Source: Streptomyces sp. NRRL F-5630
GTDB taxonomy: Bacteria; Actinomycetota; Actinomycetes; Streptomycetales; Streptomycetaceae
Assembly: GCF_000719475.1 (NCBI RefSeq)
Contig: NZ_JOGO01000016.1
Location: 62,001-126,000, forward strand
DNA: 64,000 nucleotides
Direction of reading: 5' to 3'
The first letter of the stretch is position 1. The number at the start of each line of letters is the position of its first letter. Position numbers and translations under genes: made by a program. Below, in pieces: positions 1-8,376 of this stretch. The notes under the pieces are model-generated. The model was not told the origin of the DNA and did no database searches. It saw only the letters and a program-made list of their open reading frames with translations.

Positions 1-1224
1 TCGACCTTCAAGCCGTTCGTGCTCGCCGCCGCGATGGAACACGGGGTGCGCGACCCGAAGCTCGGTCCCAACCAGGACGACTCGACACGCACGCCCGTTT
101 CGCAGATGAGCATCTACAGCGCCAAGAACAAGCTGAAGATCAAGAAGTACGACGGCACCATCTGGACCGACAAGAACGGTGACCAGTGGCTCCAGACGAA
201 TGACGGTGGAGAGTCCCCCAACGCGGACGACAACAACCGCATCACCCTGCGTGAGGCGATGCAGCACTCCATCAACTCCGCCTTCGTCCAGCTCGGTATG
301 GATGTCGGCCTGGACAAGGTCAAGGACGCCGCGATCAAGGCCGGCATCCAGGACGGTCCCAATATCTTCGCCAGCAACAACTACCCCTCCTTCTCGCTCG
401 GTACGTCCTCGCCCAGTGCGATCCGCATGGCGGGTGCGTACGCGACCTTCGCGAACGAGGGGGAGCAGAACGACCCGTACTCGGTGACCAAGGTGGAGAG
501 CGAGAAGGGCACGCTCTTCCAGCACAAGAAGAAGAGCAAGTCCGCCTTCCCCAAGCCGGTGGCCGACAACGTCACCGACGTCCTCAAGAACGTCGTGGAG
601 AAGGGCACCGGTACCTCGGCCAAGATCCCGGGCCGGGACGTCGCCGGAAAGACCGGTACGACGGACGGCAACAAGTCCGCGTGGTTCGTCGGCTACACCC
701 CGCAGGTCTCCACCGCGATCGCCATGTTCCGCTTCGACGACAACGCGAAGAACAAGCAGCGCAAGTTCGAGGAGATGTACGGGACCGGCAACCAGACCTC
801 GATCCACGGTGCCTCCTTCCCGGCCCAGATCTGGAAGGACTACATGCTGCTGGCGCTCAAGGACGCGCCGAAGGAGTCCTTCCCGAAGCCCGAGAAGATC
901 GGCAAGGTCGTCGAGACGGTCGACTCCCCGCCCTCGCCGAGCAAGGAGCCGTCGGAGTCCCCCTCCGATTCCCCCTCGGAGTCGCCCTCGGATTCCCCCT
1001 CCTCCGAGGCCCCGCCGAGTCCCTCGGAAACGGAGTCGGAGAACACCTGCGGTCCCCTCGACTTCGACTGCCAGGACGGCGGTGGCGACGAAGGCGGTGA
1101 CGGCGGGGACGACCAGGGCGGTGACAATCAGGGGCCGGGCCAGACCTCCGGGCCACCCTCGCCCTCGGTACCAGGGGAAGGGGACCCCGGGGGCGAGGAG
1201 GACAACGGCTGGTTCAAGCCGTGA
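1..1224 (+). CDS. penicillin-binding protein, C-terminal transpeptidase part (5' end outside window)
   Basis: The reading frame is open from base 1, so only the C-terminal part of the protein is visible. It is a penicillin-binding transpeptidase, which cross-links peptidoglycan outside the membrane. The window opens on the active-site SxxK motif (STFK, bases 1-12), followed by the SxN motif (SIN in HSINSAF, near base 270) and KTGT (near base 650), all in the right order. After the catalytic domain comes a long Ser/Pro/Glu-rich and then Gly/Asp-rich tail that ends in WFKP. Such tails are common on actinobacterial bifunctional class A PBPs, but the glycosyltransferase domain would lie upstream and cannot be seen. 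Three parS-like sites and a strong hairpin follow the stop. Confidence 0.93.
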   Translation, partial: STFKPFVLAAAMEHGVRDPKLGPNQDDSTRTPVSQMSIYSAKNKLKIKKYDGTIWTDKNGDQWLQTNDGGESPNADDNNRITLREAMQHSINSAFVQLGMDVGLDKVKDAAIKAGIQDGPNIFASNNYPSFSLGTSSPSAIRMAGAYATFANEGEQNDPYSVTKVESEKGTLFQHKKKSKSAFPKPVADNVTDVLKNVVEKGTGTSAKIPGRDVAGKTGTTDGNKSAWFVGYTPQVSTAIAMFRFDDNAKNKQRKFEEMYGTGNQTSIHGASFPAQIWKDYMLLALKDAPKESFPKPEKIGKVVETVDSPPSPSKEPSESPSDSPSESPSDSPSSEAPPSPSETESENTCGPLDFDCQDGGGDEGGDGGDDQGGDNQGPGQTSGPPSPSVPGEGDPGGEEDNGWFKP

Positions 1225-1239
1225 CCACGCCGGGATGAT

Positions 1240-1253
1240 GTTCCACGTGAGAC
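1240..1253. other. parS: parS-like site (2 mismatches)
   Basis: GTTCCACGTGAGAC differs from the ParB-binding palindrome GTTTCACGTGAAAC at two positions. It is the first of three sites whose starts are 29 bp apart. Confidence 0.6.
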
Positions 1254-1268
1254 ATCAAGCGGCCGGAT

Positions 1269-1282
1269 GTTTCACGTGAAAC
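1269..1282. other. parS: parS site (perfect)
   Basis: Exact GTTTCACGTGAAAC, the ParB-binding palindrome of Streptomyces, in the intergenic DNA after the PBP gene. Confidence 0.92.
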
Positions 1283-1297
1283 ACCGGCCAGCCGGAT

Positions 1298-1311
1298 GTT
1301 CCACGTGAAAC
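1298..1311. other. parS: parS site (1 mismatch)
   Basis: GTTCCACGTGAAAC differs from the consensus at one position. It is the third member of the 29-bp-spaced trio. Confidence 0.85.
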
Positions 1312-1339
1312 ATGGGCAGCCCGCCCGAGTCGGGCGTAC

Positions 1340-1376
1340 GAGGGCCGCGGTACCGACATCCGGTACCGCGGCCCTC
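1340..1376 (+). terminator. hairpin terminator after the PBP gene
   Basis: A perfect 16-bp stem (1340-1355 with 1361-1376) and a 5-nt loop. There is no U-tract, as is usual in Streptomyces. It lies between the PBP gene and the next same-strand gene and would separate their transcripts. Confidence 0.7.
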
Positions 1377-1444
1377 GCCGTCTTCCGGCCCCGCCCGGCG
1401 TTCCCGGCCACCGCCGCTCAGGCACGTACGGCAGGATGGCCGTC

Positions 1445-2950
1445 ATGACGAGTACCCGCGTGCAGCAGTCCGGGCCGGTGCTACCCACCGAGGAGGACGC
1501 CGTCGCCGCCGAGGGCAGCGAAGTGCTCGGCGGCCCGGTGGGGCGTCATGCCCTGCTCGGCTCCACGTGGTGGACGCCGGTACGGGTCGTCGCGCTCGTC
1601 GCCCTGGGGCTCTTCGCGCTCGGCATGGTGCAGAAGATCCCCTGCTACAACGGCGGCTGGTTCTTCGGGGCGAACGCCCAGTACACGCACGCCTGCTACT
1701 CCGACATCCCCCATCTCTTCCAGGGGCGCGGCTTCGCCGACGGACTCGTTCCCTACTTCGACCGGCTCAGCGGCGACATGGAGTACCTGGAGTACCCCGT
1801 GCTCACGGGCGTGTTCATGGAGGTCGCCTCCTGGCTCACCCCGGGCGGGGACGACCTCGTCCACCGTGAGCAGGTCTACTGGCTCGTGAACAGCGGGATG
1901 CTCATGATCTGCGCGGTGGTCCTCGCCGTGTGCGTGAGCCGCACCCACCGCGGCCGCCCCTGGGACGGCCTGCTCGTCGCTCTGGCCCCCGCCGCCGCGC
2001 TCACCGCCACCATCAACTGGGACCTGCTCGCCGTCGCGCTCACGGCCGTCGCGATGCTCCTGTGGTCCCGCGAGCGCGCCTTCGGCTTCGGCATCCTCCT
2101 GGGCCTCGCGACCGCCGCGAAGCTCTACCCGGTCCTGCTCCTCGGGCCCGTGCTGCTGCTGTGCTGGCGTACCGGGCGCTGGCGGGAGTTCGGCAAGGCG
2201 CTGGGCGGTACGGCGGCGGCCTGGCTCCTCGTGAACCTCCCCGTCATCCTCCTCGCCCCGGACGGCTGGGCGAAGTTCTACACCTTCAGCCAGGAGCGCG
2301 GGGTGGACTTCGGTTCCTTCTGGCTCATCCTGACCCAGCGGCTCAGCTCCCCGCCGAGCACCGACACGATCAACACGCTCGCGACGCTGCTCATGGTCCT
2401 CGCCTGTGCCCTCCTCGCCGTGCTGACGCTCACCGCTCCACGCCGGCCGCGCTTCGCCCAGCTCGCCTTCCTCGTCGTCGCGGCCTTCATCCTCACCAAC
2501 AAGGTCTACTCGCCGCAGTACGTCCTGTGGCTCGTGCCGCTCGCCGCGCTCGCCCGGCCGCGCTGGCGGGACTTCCTCATCTGGCAGGCCGGAGAGGTGC
2601 TGTACTTCCTCGGCATCTGGCTCTACCTCGCCTACACGAGCGGCGGCAAGGGCGCGATGGGGCTCTCCCAGGAGGGCTACCACCTCGCGATCTGCTGCCA
2701 CCTGCTCACCACGCTCTACCTCTGTGCCGTCGTCGTGCGGGACATCCTGCTGCCCGAGCGCGACCCCGTCCGTGCCTCCGGCGACGACGACCCCTCGGGC
2801 GGAGTCCTCGACGGAGCGCCCGACCTCCACGTGTACGGCCGCGCCGCGAGGCCGCCCCAGCACGGCGGCGGGACGTACACGGACTGGGGCAAGAGGCCGG
2901 AGGAGCCGGCGGAGCCGTTCGCGGACGAGGAGCCGGAGCGGCGGGCCTGA
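1445..2950 (+). CDS. polytopic membrane glycosyltransferase, GT87/DUF2029-like
   Basis: A 501-residue membrane protein with about ten hydrophobic segments and a charged, Pro/Glu-rich C-terminal tail of about 70 residues. The layout resembles the GT87 (DUF2029) polyprenyl-phosphate-sugar mannosyltransferases of actinobacteria, which add sugars to lipid or wall glycans outside the membrane. An acidic pair typical of GT-C enzymes may be present in the first extracytoplasmic loop (FADGLVPYFDR region), but this is only suggestive. I chose the ATG at 1445 over 1436 because a purine-rich stretch sits about 7 nt upstream of it, while the first ATG directly abuts that stretch. A long bidirectional hairpin follows the stop. 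Confidence 0.8.
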   Translation: MTSTRVQQSGPVLPTEEDAVAAEGSEVLGGPVGRHALLGSTWWTPVRVVALVALGLFALGMVQKIPCYNGGWFFGANAQYTHACYSDIPHLFQGRGFADGLVPYFDRLSGDMEYLEYPVLTGVFMEVASWLTPGGDDLVHREQVYWLVNSGMLMICAVVLAVCVSRTHRGRPWDGLLVALAPAAALTATINWDLLAVALTAVAMLLWSRERAFGFGILLGLATAAKLYPVLLLGPVLLLCWRTGRWREFGKALGGTAAAWLLVNLPVILLAPDGWAKFYTFSQERGVDFGSFWLILTQRLSSPPSTDTINTLATLLMVLACALLAVLTLTAPRRPRFAQLAFLVVAAFILTNKVYSPQYVLWLVPLAALARPRWRDFLIWQAGEVLYFLGIWLYLAYTSGGKGAMGLSQEGYHLAICCHLLTTLYLCAVVVRDILLPERDPVRASGDDDPSGGVLDGAPDLHVYGRAARPPQHGGGTYTDWGKRPEEPAEPFADEEPERRA

Positions 2951-2967
2951 CAGGGCCGTCGCGACGA

Positions 2968-3013
2968 GTACGGAGAAGGGCGCCCCCTCGCCAGGGGGCG
3001 CCCTTCTCCGTAC
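2968..3013. terminator. bidirectional hairpin terminator
   Basis: A perfect 21-bp stem (2968-2988 with 2993-3013) and a 4-nt loop between two convergent genes. It is one of the strongest hairpins in the window and would terminate transcription from both sides. Confidence 0.85.
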
Positions 3014-3043
3014 CCGAGCCCGTACCCGCCGCGCGGGCCGCGC

Positions 3044-4075
3044 TCAGTGCTCCACGAGCCGGTCGTACTGCGTCGTCGTGTGCCGCAGGTGCGCGACCAT
3101 CTCCTCGCCCACCCGGGGCTCGGCGGCGTCGCCCGGCACGAAGAGGATCGAGACCTGCATGTGCGGCGGCTCGGCGAACCAGCGCTGCTTGCCGTCGTGG
3201 ACGAACGGCGAGAGGTTGCGGTTGACCGTGGCCAGTCCGGCCCGCGCCACGCCCTTCGCGCGCGGCATCACGCCGTGCAGTGCCTTCGGCGCCTCAAGCC
3301 CCACCCCGTGCGAGGTCCCGCCCGCGGCGACGACGAGCCAGCCGTCCGAGGCCGCCTTCTGCTGCCGGTACCCGAAACGCTCACCCTTCGCGACCCGGGT
3401 CACGTCGAGGACCGTCCCCCGGTACTGGGTGGCGTCGTGGTCACCGAGCCAGAGCCGGGTGCCGATCCGCGCGCGGAAGTTCGTCTGCGGGAACTGCTGG
3501 CTCAGCCGGGCCAGTTCCTCCGCCTTGAGGTGGCTCACGTACATCGTGTGGAGCGGCATCCGCGCGCCGCGCAGGGTGTCCATCCACGCGATGACCTCCT
3601 CGACCGCGTCCGTGCCGTCGGTGCGGTCGAGCGGGAGGTGGATCGCGAAGCCCTCCAGGCGCACGTCGTCGATCGCGCTGCCGAGGGCCTGGAGGTCGTT
3701 CCGGGTCACGCCGTGCCGCTTCATCGAGGACATGACCTCGATCATCACGCGCGCGCCCACCAGGGCGCGGACGCCGTCCACCGAGGAGACCGAGCGGATC
3801 ACGCGGTCGGGGAGCGGTACCGGCTCCTCACCGCGCCGGAAGGGCGTGAGGACCAGCAGATCGCCGCTGAACCAGTCCTTGATCCGCGCGGCCTCGTACG
3901 TGGTGCCGACAGCGAGCATGTCGGAGCCGAACCGGGTCGCCTCCTCGGCGAGCCGCTCGTGACCGAAACCGTAGCCGTTGCCCTTGCAGACCGGGACGAT
4001 CCCCGGGAACTGTTCCAGGATGTGCTTGTGGTGTGCCCGCCAGCGCGTGGAGTCGACGTAGAGCGTGAGCGCCAT
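3044..4075 (-). CDS. alanine-racemase-like PLP protein, associated with femX
   Basis: A 343-residue protein whose start matches the fold-III PLP barrel of alanine racemases. The presumed PLP lysine lies in VCKGNGYGFG near residue 30, the classic racemase active-site context. It is shorter than normal alanine racemases (about 370-400 residues) and its C-terminal domain is divergent, so a different amino-acid substrate or a non-racemase role is possible. It lies 102 bp downstream of femX on the same strand. That pairing suggests it works with peptidoglycan cross-bridge building, though this is inferred from context. A start at 4075 is supported by a good N-terminus. The Shine-Dalgarno-like AGAAAGG is rather far upstream. 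Confidence 0.8.
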   Translation of the reverse strand: MALTLYVDSTRWRAHHKHILEQFPGIVPVCKGNGYGFGHERLAEEATRFGSDMLAVGTTYEAARIKDWFSGDLLVLTPFRRGEEPVPLPDRVIRSVSSVDGVRALVGARVMIEVMSSMKRHGVTRNDLQALGSAIDDVRLEGFAIHLPLDRTDGTDAVEEVIAWMDTLRGARMPLHTMYVSHLKAEELARLSQQFPQTNFRARIGTRLWLGDHDATQYRGTVLDVTRVAKGERFGYRQQKAASDGWLVVAAGGTSHGVGLEAPKALHGVMPRAKGVARAGLATVNRNLSPFVHDGKQRWFAEPPHMQVSILFVPGDAAEPRVGEEMVAHLRHTTTQYDRLVEH

Positions 4076-4177
4076 GGCCGGTTCCGGACCTTTCTTCTAG
4101 CTGTGTGGTGCGGAGGGGAGCCGGGTCGCGCGGGACCCGGCGGGGACCGGGGGCGGCGACTCGGGGGAAGGGGGAGG

Positions 4178-5299
4178 TCAGCGGCGCGACATGTACATGT
4201 CGAGCGCCTTGTGGAGCAGCTTGTTGAGCGGGAAGTCCCACTCCCCGAGGTACTCCGCCGCCTCTCCCCCGGTGCCCACCTTGAACTGGATGAGACCGAA
4301 GAGGTGGTCGGTCTCGTCGAGCGAGTCGCTGATGCCGCGCAGGTCGTAGACGCTCGCGCCGAGTGCGTAGGCGTCGCGCAGCATCGCCCACTGCATCGCG
4401 TTCGACGGGCGCACCTCGCGCCCGATGTTGTCCGAGGCGCCGTACGAGTACCAGACGTGCCCGCCGACGACGAGCATCGTGGCCGCCGAGAGGTTCACCC
4501 CGTTGTGGCGTGCGAAGTACAGGCGCATCCGGTTGGGGTCCTCGCTGTTCAGCGCCTGCCACATGCGCTCGAAGTACGCCTGCGGACGGGGCCGGAACTT
4601 GTCGCGGATCGCGGTGATCTCGTACAGCCGCTGCCACTCGGCGAGGTCCTGGTAGCCGCCCTGGACGACCTCCACGCCGGCCTTCTCGGCCTTCTTGATG
4701 TTGCGCCGCCAGAGCTGGTTGAAGCCCTTGTGGACCTCCTCCAGGGAGCGTCCCGCGAGGGGCACCTGGAAGACGTAGCGGGGCTGGACGTCGCCGAAGC
4801 CGGCGCCGCCGTCCTCGCCCTGCTGCCAGCCCATCCGGCGCAGCTTGTCGGCGACCTCGAAGGCGCGCGGCTCGATGACGTCCGCCTCGATGTCGCGCAG
4901 CCGCTTCACGTCGGGGTCCTGGATGCCCTGCTTGATCGTCGGCGCCTTCCAGCGGCGGATGACGACCGGCGGGCCCATCTTCACCGAGAAGGCGCCCTGC
5001 TTCTTGAGGTGCGCCAGCATCGGCTGGAGCCACTCGTCGAGGTTCGGCGCGTACCAGTTGATGACCGGGCCCTCGGGAAGGTAGGCGAGGTAGCGCTTGA
5101 TCTTGGGGAGCTGCCGGTAGAGGACGAGCCCGGCGCCGACGAGCTGTCCGGTCTTCTCGTCGATCCAGCCGAGGCTCTCGGAGCGCCACTCCGACTTCAC
5201 GTCTGCCCAGGCGGGGACCTGCATGTGGCTGGCCGCGGGCAGGCTCTGGATGAAGGCCAGATGGTGCTCGCGGCTGATGGTCCTCAGGGTCAGGCTCAT
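4178..5299 (-). CDS. femX: FemX-type peptidyltransferase (lipid II amino acid bridge)
   Basis: A 373-residue member of the FemABX family (paired GNAT-like folds). These enzymes use aminoacyl-tRNA to attach an amino acid to the peptidoglycan precursor at the inner face of the membrane. In Streptomyces the bridge is a single glycine on LL-diaminopimelate, and FemX is the enzyme held responsible. The N-terminus (MSLTLRTISREHHLAFIQSL), the WADVKSEWRSESLGW segment and the C-terminal YDLRGISDSLDETDHLFGLIQFK block are typical. GAGGAG about 8 nt upstream supports the start. It is probably co-transcribed with the racemase-like gene downstream. A weak 8-bp hairpin at 4120-4141 lies between them. Confidence 0.9.
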   Translation of the reverse strand: MSLTLRTISREHHLAFIQSLPAASHMQVPAWADVKSEWRSESLGWIDEKTGQLVGAGLVLYRQLPKIKRYLAYLPEGPVINWYAPNLDEWLQPMLAHLKKQGAFSVKMGPPVVIRRWKAPTIKQGIQDPDVKRLRDIEADVIEPRAFEVADKLRRMGWQQGEDGGAGFGDVQPRYVFQVPLAGRSLEEVHKGFNQLWRRNIKKAEKAGVEVVQGGYQDLAEWQRLYEITAIRDKFRPRPQAYFERMWQALNSEDPNRMRLYFARHNGVNLSAATMLVVGGHVWYSYGASDNIGREVRPSNAMQWAMLRDAYALGASVYDLRGISDSLDETDHLFGLIQFKVGTGGEAAEYLGEWDFPLNKLLHKALDMYMSRR

Positions 5300-5723
5300 T
5301 CGGGGCGCTCCTCGGGCTGGTGTGTCCCCGTCGGTACAGGGCTCCGGCTCTCGCGCCGAAGCCTACTGCGCCTGTCCGGGGCGCTCACTGGGCCGTACCG
5401 CTCGCCGGGGCGGCGCGGAAGCGGGGAGACGGCCGGGCGGGGACCGCGGCGGGCGGCGCGCACTGCTCCAGGCGGGCGACGGCGGCGAGGCGGCGGGCCC
5501 GTGCGGAGGAGCGTTTTTCATACGGAGCCGGGGGCCTCTCGCGTCTCTACGGGGCGGAGGCGGCGGTACGGGGACGGGGTGTGGTGGGTCCGGCGGCGGG
5601 ACGAAGCGGCGGGGCGGTCGCCCTCCAGCGGCGGCAGCCCGCGGCCCGCGGTGCCGGGCTCCCCCGCTGGTGGGCGGGCGGATTCCGGCGCCACGGGCCG
5701 TTCGGCTCGGGCGGCCCTGGGGC
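5300..5723. other. gene-free stretch upstream of femX
   Basis: A 424-bp GC-rich stretch between the femX start and the end of the next reverse-strand gene. It should hold the femX promoter. I see no convincing promoter boxes, hairpin or small gene. Confidence 0.5.
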
Positions 5724-6056
5724 TCAGCCGCCGATCAGGCCGCCGAAGAGGCCGCCATGGGCCATGCCGACGAGAAGGCCGACTCCCGCGGCGCCCATGC
5801 CGATGATCAGTCCGAAGCGCTCCCGGGTGGTGACGGAGATGTACTGCCCCCAGCCGCCGACCGCGAGGCCCGCGAGCCCCGTCCAGGAGCTCAGCAGGTG
5901 GAAGCTGTGGAAGAAGGACGAGATGAAGGCCAGGAACCCCAGCAGGAGTGTGAGTGCGGTGAGGGCGTTCTGCAGGGGGTGTGGCCGCCCGTCTCCGGAG
6001 ACGAGCGAGTTCGCAGAGGGCTGATGTGTGGACGGGGGACGCATTGCCTGTGCCAT
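5724..6056 (-). CDS. small membrane protein upstream of femX
   Basis: 110 residues. After a polar N-terminus of about 28 residues there are three hydrophobic segments: ALTALTLLLGFLAFISSFF, a second around WTGLAGLAVGGWGQYISV, and a Gly-rich third ending in GGLFGGLIGG. No catalytic motif is visible and I do not recognise a family beyond conserved Streptomyces small membrane proteins at this locus. It is divergent from rpsF and same-strand with femX, but 424 bp separate them. GGAGGT lies just upstream of the ATG (gcacctcct in the plus strand). Confidence 0.75.
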   Translation of the reverse strand: MAQAMRPPSTHQPSANSLVSGDGRPHPLQNALTALTLLLGFLAFISSFFHSFHLLSSWTGLAGLAVGGWGQYISVTTRERFGLIIGMGAAGVGLLVGMAHGGLFGGLIGG

Positions 6057-6270
6057 CGGGCACCTCCTGACGGGACCGGTGCCCTGTAGCGCCGGTCACA
6101 TCCTTTCTGTACAGATTGCGTCCCCCCGGGTCCGGATTTCAACCGGAAGCCGGTGTGCGGGTACTGTGTACCGTCTGCGCCGGTGTCTGTCCGGTCACCC
6201 GGACGGCCCTCCTCCTCGGCGGAGGGCTCGTTGTCCGTGGGGCCCAGTACCGTCGCTACGCATGAACAAC

Positions 6271-6313
6271 CCTCCTGCCACGGATTGTCCGTGGCCGCTG
6301 AGTCCGAAGGAGG
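6271..6313 (+). promoter_or_regulatory. rpsF leader hairpin sequestering the ribosome binding site (S6:S18-type motif)
   Basis: CCTCCT at 6271-6276 can pair with AGGAGG at 6308-6313, the Shine-Dalgarno of rpsF. Inside that helix sits a second perfect 8-bp hairpin (6277-6284 with 6288-6295, 3-nt loop), and the 3' side carries an unpaired stretch containing CCG at 6304-6306. This resembles the S6:S18-binding RNA motif known from rpsF leaders of other bacteria, where the ribosomal protein complex represses its own operon. The pairing is seen directly; autoregulation is inferred. Confidence 0.55.
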
Positions 6314-6323
6314 TGGGTTACCT

Positions 6324-6614
6324 ATGCGTCACTACGAGGTGATGGTGATCCTCGACCCCGATCTGGAAGAGCGCTCGGTCGCTCCCCTGATCGAGAGCTT
6401 CCTCTCCGTGGTCCGTGAGGCCGACGGAAAGGTCGAGAAGGTCGACACCTGGGGCCGTCGTCGTCTGTCCTACGAGATCAACAAGAAGCCCGAGGGGATC
6501 TACTCGGTCATCGACCTCCAGGCCGAGCCCGCGGTCATCAAGGAGCTCGACCGTCAGATGAATCTGAACGAGTCGGTCCTCCGGACCAAGGTCCTCCGTC
6601 CCGAGACCCACTGA
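6324..6614 (+). CDS. rpsF: 30S ribosomal protein S6
   Basis: 96 residues starting [19 protein letters not shown], typical of bacterial S6 in length and sequence. S6 binds the central domain of 16S rRNA together with S18, whose gene lies two genes downstream. AAGGAGG at 6307-6313 sets the start 10 nt downstream. First gene of the conserved rpsF-ssb-rpsR-rplI operon, and the likely target of feedback control through the leader hairpin. Confidence 0.98.
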   Translation: MRHYEVMVILDPDLEERSVAPLIESFLSVVREADGKVEKVDTWGRRRLSYEINKKPEGIYSVIDLQAEPAVIKELDRQMNLNESVLRTKVLRPETH

Positions 6615-6691
6615 GCGCTCTGGCTCAGGGACTCGCGGACGTCGAGTAGCCACGTACCCGCCAGAGCACATTCCGCCGAGAGGTACATCCC

Positions 6692-7276
6692 ATGGCAGGC
6701 GAGACCGTCATCACGGTCGTCGGCAATCTTGTCGACGACCCGGAGCTGCGCTTCACCCAGTCCGGTGCGGCCGTCGCGAAGTTCCGCGTCGCGTCCACGC
6801 CGCGCACCTTCGACCGGCAGACCAACGAGTGGAAAGACGGCGAGAGCCTCTTCCTCACGTGCTCGGTCTGGCGGCAGGCCGCGGAGAACGTCGCGGAGTC
6901 GCTTCAGCGCGGCACCCGCGTCATCGTTCAGGGCCGGTTGAAGCAGCGGTCCTACGAGGACCGTGAAGGCATCAAGCGCACGGTCTACGAGCTGGACGTC
7001 GACGAGGTCGGCGCCAGCCTGCGCAATGCCACCGCCAAGGTCACCAAGACCAGCGGCGGGGGCGGGCGCGGCGGTCAGGGAGGCTACGGCGGAGGCCCGC
7101 AGGACGGCGGCTGGGGCGGAAACCCCGGTGGCGGTCAGCAGCAGCCGCAGCAGGGCGGCGGCGGTGCACCCGCCGGCGACCCCTGGGCCACCGGTGCTCC
7201 CTCCGGCGGAGGGCAGCAGGGCGGCGGCTGGGGCGGGAACTCCGGCGGCGGCTACTCGGACGAGCCCCCCTTCTAG
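6692..7276 (+). CDS. ssb: single-stranded DNA-binding protein SSB
   Basis: 194 residues. The N-terminal OB fold (about residues 1-115, [21 protein letters not shown]) binds single-stranded DNA as a tetramer during replication and repair. A Gly/Gln-rich linker follows ([10 protein letters not shown] type), and the protein ends in the acidic DEPPF tip through which SSB recruits partner proteins. GAGAGGTACATCCC precedes the ATG. It lies 77 bp after rpsF in the ribosomal protein operon, the usual actinobacterial arrangement, and 2.8 kb upstream of dnaB. Confidence 0.98.
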   Translation: MAGETVITVVGNLVDDPELRFTQSGAAVAKFRVASTPRTFDRQTNEWKDGESLFLTCSVWRQAAENVAESLQRGTRVIVQGRLKQRSYEDREGIKRTVYELDVDEVGASLRNATAKVTKTSGGGGRGGQGGYGGGPQDGGWGGNPGGGQQQPQQGGGGAPAGDPWATGAPSGGGQQGGGWGGNSGGGYSDEPPF

Positions 7277-7333
7277 GACCTCCGGGTCCTGGGGGTGGGC
7301 CTTCCCACTTCTTGATCACACAGGAGAAACACC

Positions 7334-7570
7334 ATGGCGAAGCCGCCTGTGCGCAAGCCTAAGAAGAAGGTCTGCGCATTCTGCAAGGACAAGGTCACGT
7401 ACGTGGACTACAAGGACACGAACATGCTGCGGAAGTACATTTCCGACCGCGGCAAGATCCGTGCCCGCCGCGTGACCGGCAACTGCACCCAGCACCAGCG
7501 CGATGTCGCCACGGCCGTGAAGAACAGCCGTGAGATGGCGCTGCTGCCCTACACGTCCACCGCGCGCTGA
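7334..7570 (+). CDS. rpsR: 30S ribosomal protein S18 (cysteine-containing form)
   Basis: 78 residues starting [17 protein letters not shown]. It carries a CxxC (VCAFC) and a later GNC, so this is a zinc-ribbon (C+) type S18. In Streptomyces a zinc-free paralogue is often encoded elsewhere under Zur control. S18 binds with S6 on the 30S platform. AGGAG about 7 nt upstream supports the ATG. Operon member with a 57-bp gap after ssb and a 17-bp gap before rplI. Confidence 0.98.
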   Translation: MAKPPVRKPKKKVCAFCKDKVTYVDYKDTNMLRKYISDRGKIRARRVTGNCTQHQRDVATAVKNSREMALLPYTSTAR

Positions 7571-7587
7571 GAGAGGGTGACCATCGC

Positions 7588-8034
7588 ATGAAGATCATCC
7601 TCACGAACGAGGTCTCCGGTCTCGGTGGCCCCGGCGAGGTCGTCGACGTCAAGGACGGGTACGCCCGTAACTACCTGGTCCCGCGTGGTTTCGCGATCCG
7701 CTGGACCAAGGGTGGCGAGAAGGACGTCGCGCAGATTCGTCGCGCGCGCAAGATCCACGAGATCGCCACGATCGAGCAGGCCAACCAGATCAAGGCCGAG
7801 TTGGAGGGTGTCAAGGTTCGCCTTGCGACCCGCTCCGGCGAGGCCGGCCGTCTGTTCGGCTCCGTGACCCCGGCCGACATCGCCTCGGCGATCAAGGCCG
7901 CGGGTGGCCCGAACGTGGACAAGCGCCGCATCGAGCTGACGACGCCGATCAAGTCGCTCGGCGCCCACGAGGCGTCCGTGCGTCTGCACCCCGAGGTGGC
8001 CGCCAAGGTCAACATCGAGGTCGTCTCCGCCTGA
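7588..8034 (+). CDS. rplI: 50S ribosomal protein L9
   Basis: 148 residues starting [21 protein letters not shown], containing the L9 signature [11 protein letters not shown] in the N-terminal RNA-binding domain. A long central helix and the C-terminal domain ending NIEVVSA follow. L9 binds 23S rRNA at the base of the L1 stalk. GAGAGGG lies about 10 nt upstream. Last gene of the operon; a strong hairpin follows 23 bp after the stop. Confidence 0.98.
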   Translation: MKIILTNEVSGLGGPGEVVDVKDGYARNYLVPRGFAIRWTKGGEKDVAQIRRARKIHEIATIEQANQIKAELEGVKVRLATRSGEAGRLFGSVTPADIASAIKAAGGPNVDKRRIELTTPIKSLGAHEASVRLHPEVAAKVNIEVVSA

Positions 8035-8057
8035 GCGTCCCGCTGACGCTGAAGCAG

Positions 8058-8094
8058 CGAAGGGGCCGCACCACTCGTGGGTGCGGCCCCTTCG
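8058..8094 (+). terminator. terminator of the rpsF operon
   Basis: A perfect 15-bp GC-rich stem (8058-8072 with 8080-8094), a 7-nt loop, and a short run ending GTTT. Confidence 0.88.
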
Positions 8095-8315
8095 GCGTTT
8101 GTGGGGTCCGCGCATTCGGCGTGTACGGGGTCGGTCGCCGCACGGGGTCGGGGCGGGGCGCAGGGGCCGACGCCCAGGGTGTGTGCACCGATGGCGGGTA
8201 CGGGCGAGGCGGCGCGTACGCGGCTCGGGCTGAGCGGGAGCGTCCGATGCGGTGCGTACAGGTCCCCCAGGCTCGCGGGTCTACACCCGGTGCGGCGCGT
8301 ACGTGCCCGGTGGGC

Positions 8316-8329
8316 GTTTCACGTGGAAC
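8316..8329. other. parS: parS site (1 mismatch)
   Basis: GTTTCACGTGGAAC, one base from the consensus, between rplI and the MATE gene. Confidence 0.85.
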
Positions 8330-8350
8330 ATCCACCGGCGGGCTCGCGAT

Positions 8351-8364
8351 GTTTCACGTGGAAC
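8351..8364. other. parS: parS site (1 mismatch)
   Basis: GTTTCACGTGGAAC, starting 35 bp after the previous site and 13 bp from the MATE gene stop. Confidence 0.85.
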
Positions 8365-8376
8365 ATCCCCGCCGCC

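Noticed and set aside
3047..5806. Plus-strand frame of 919 codons over the racemase-like and femX genes
   Set aside because: Antisense shadow of two well-supported reverse-strand genes.
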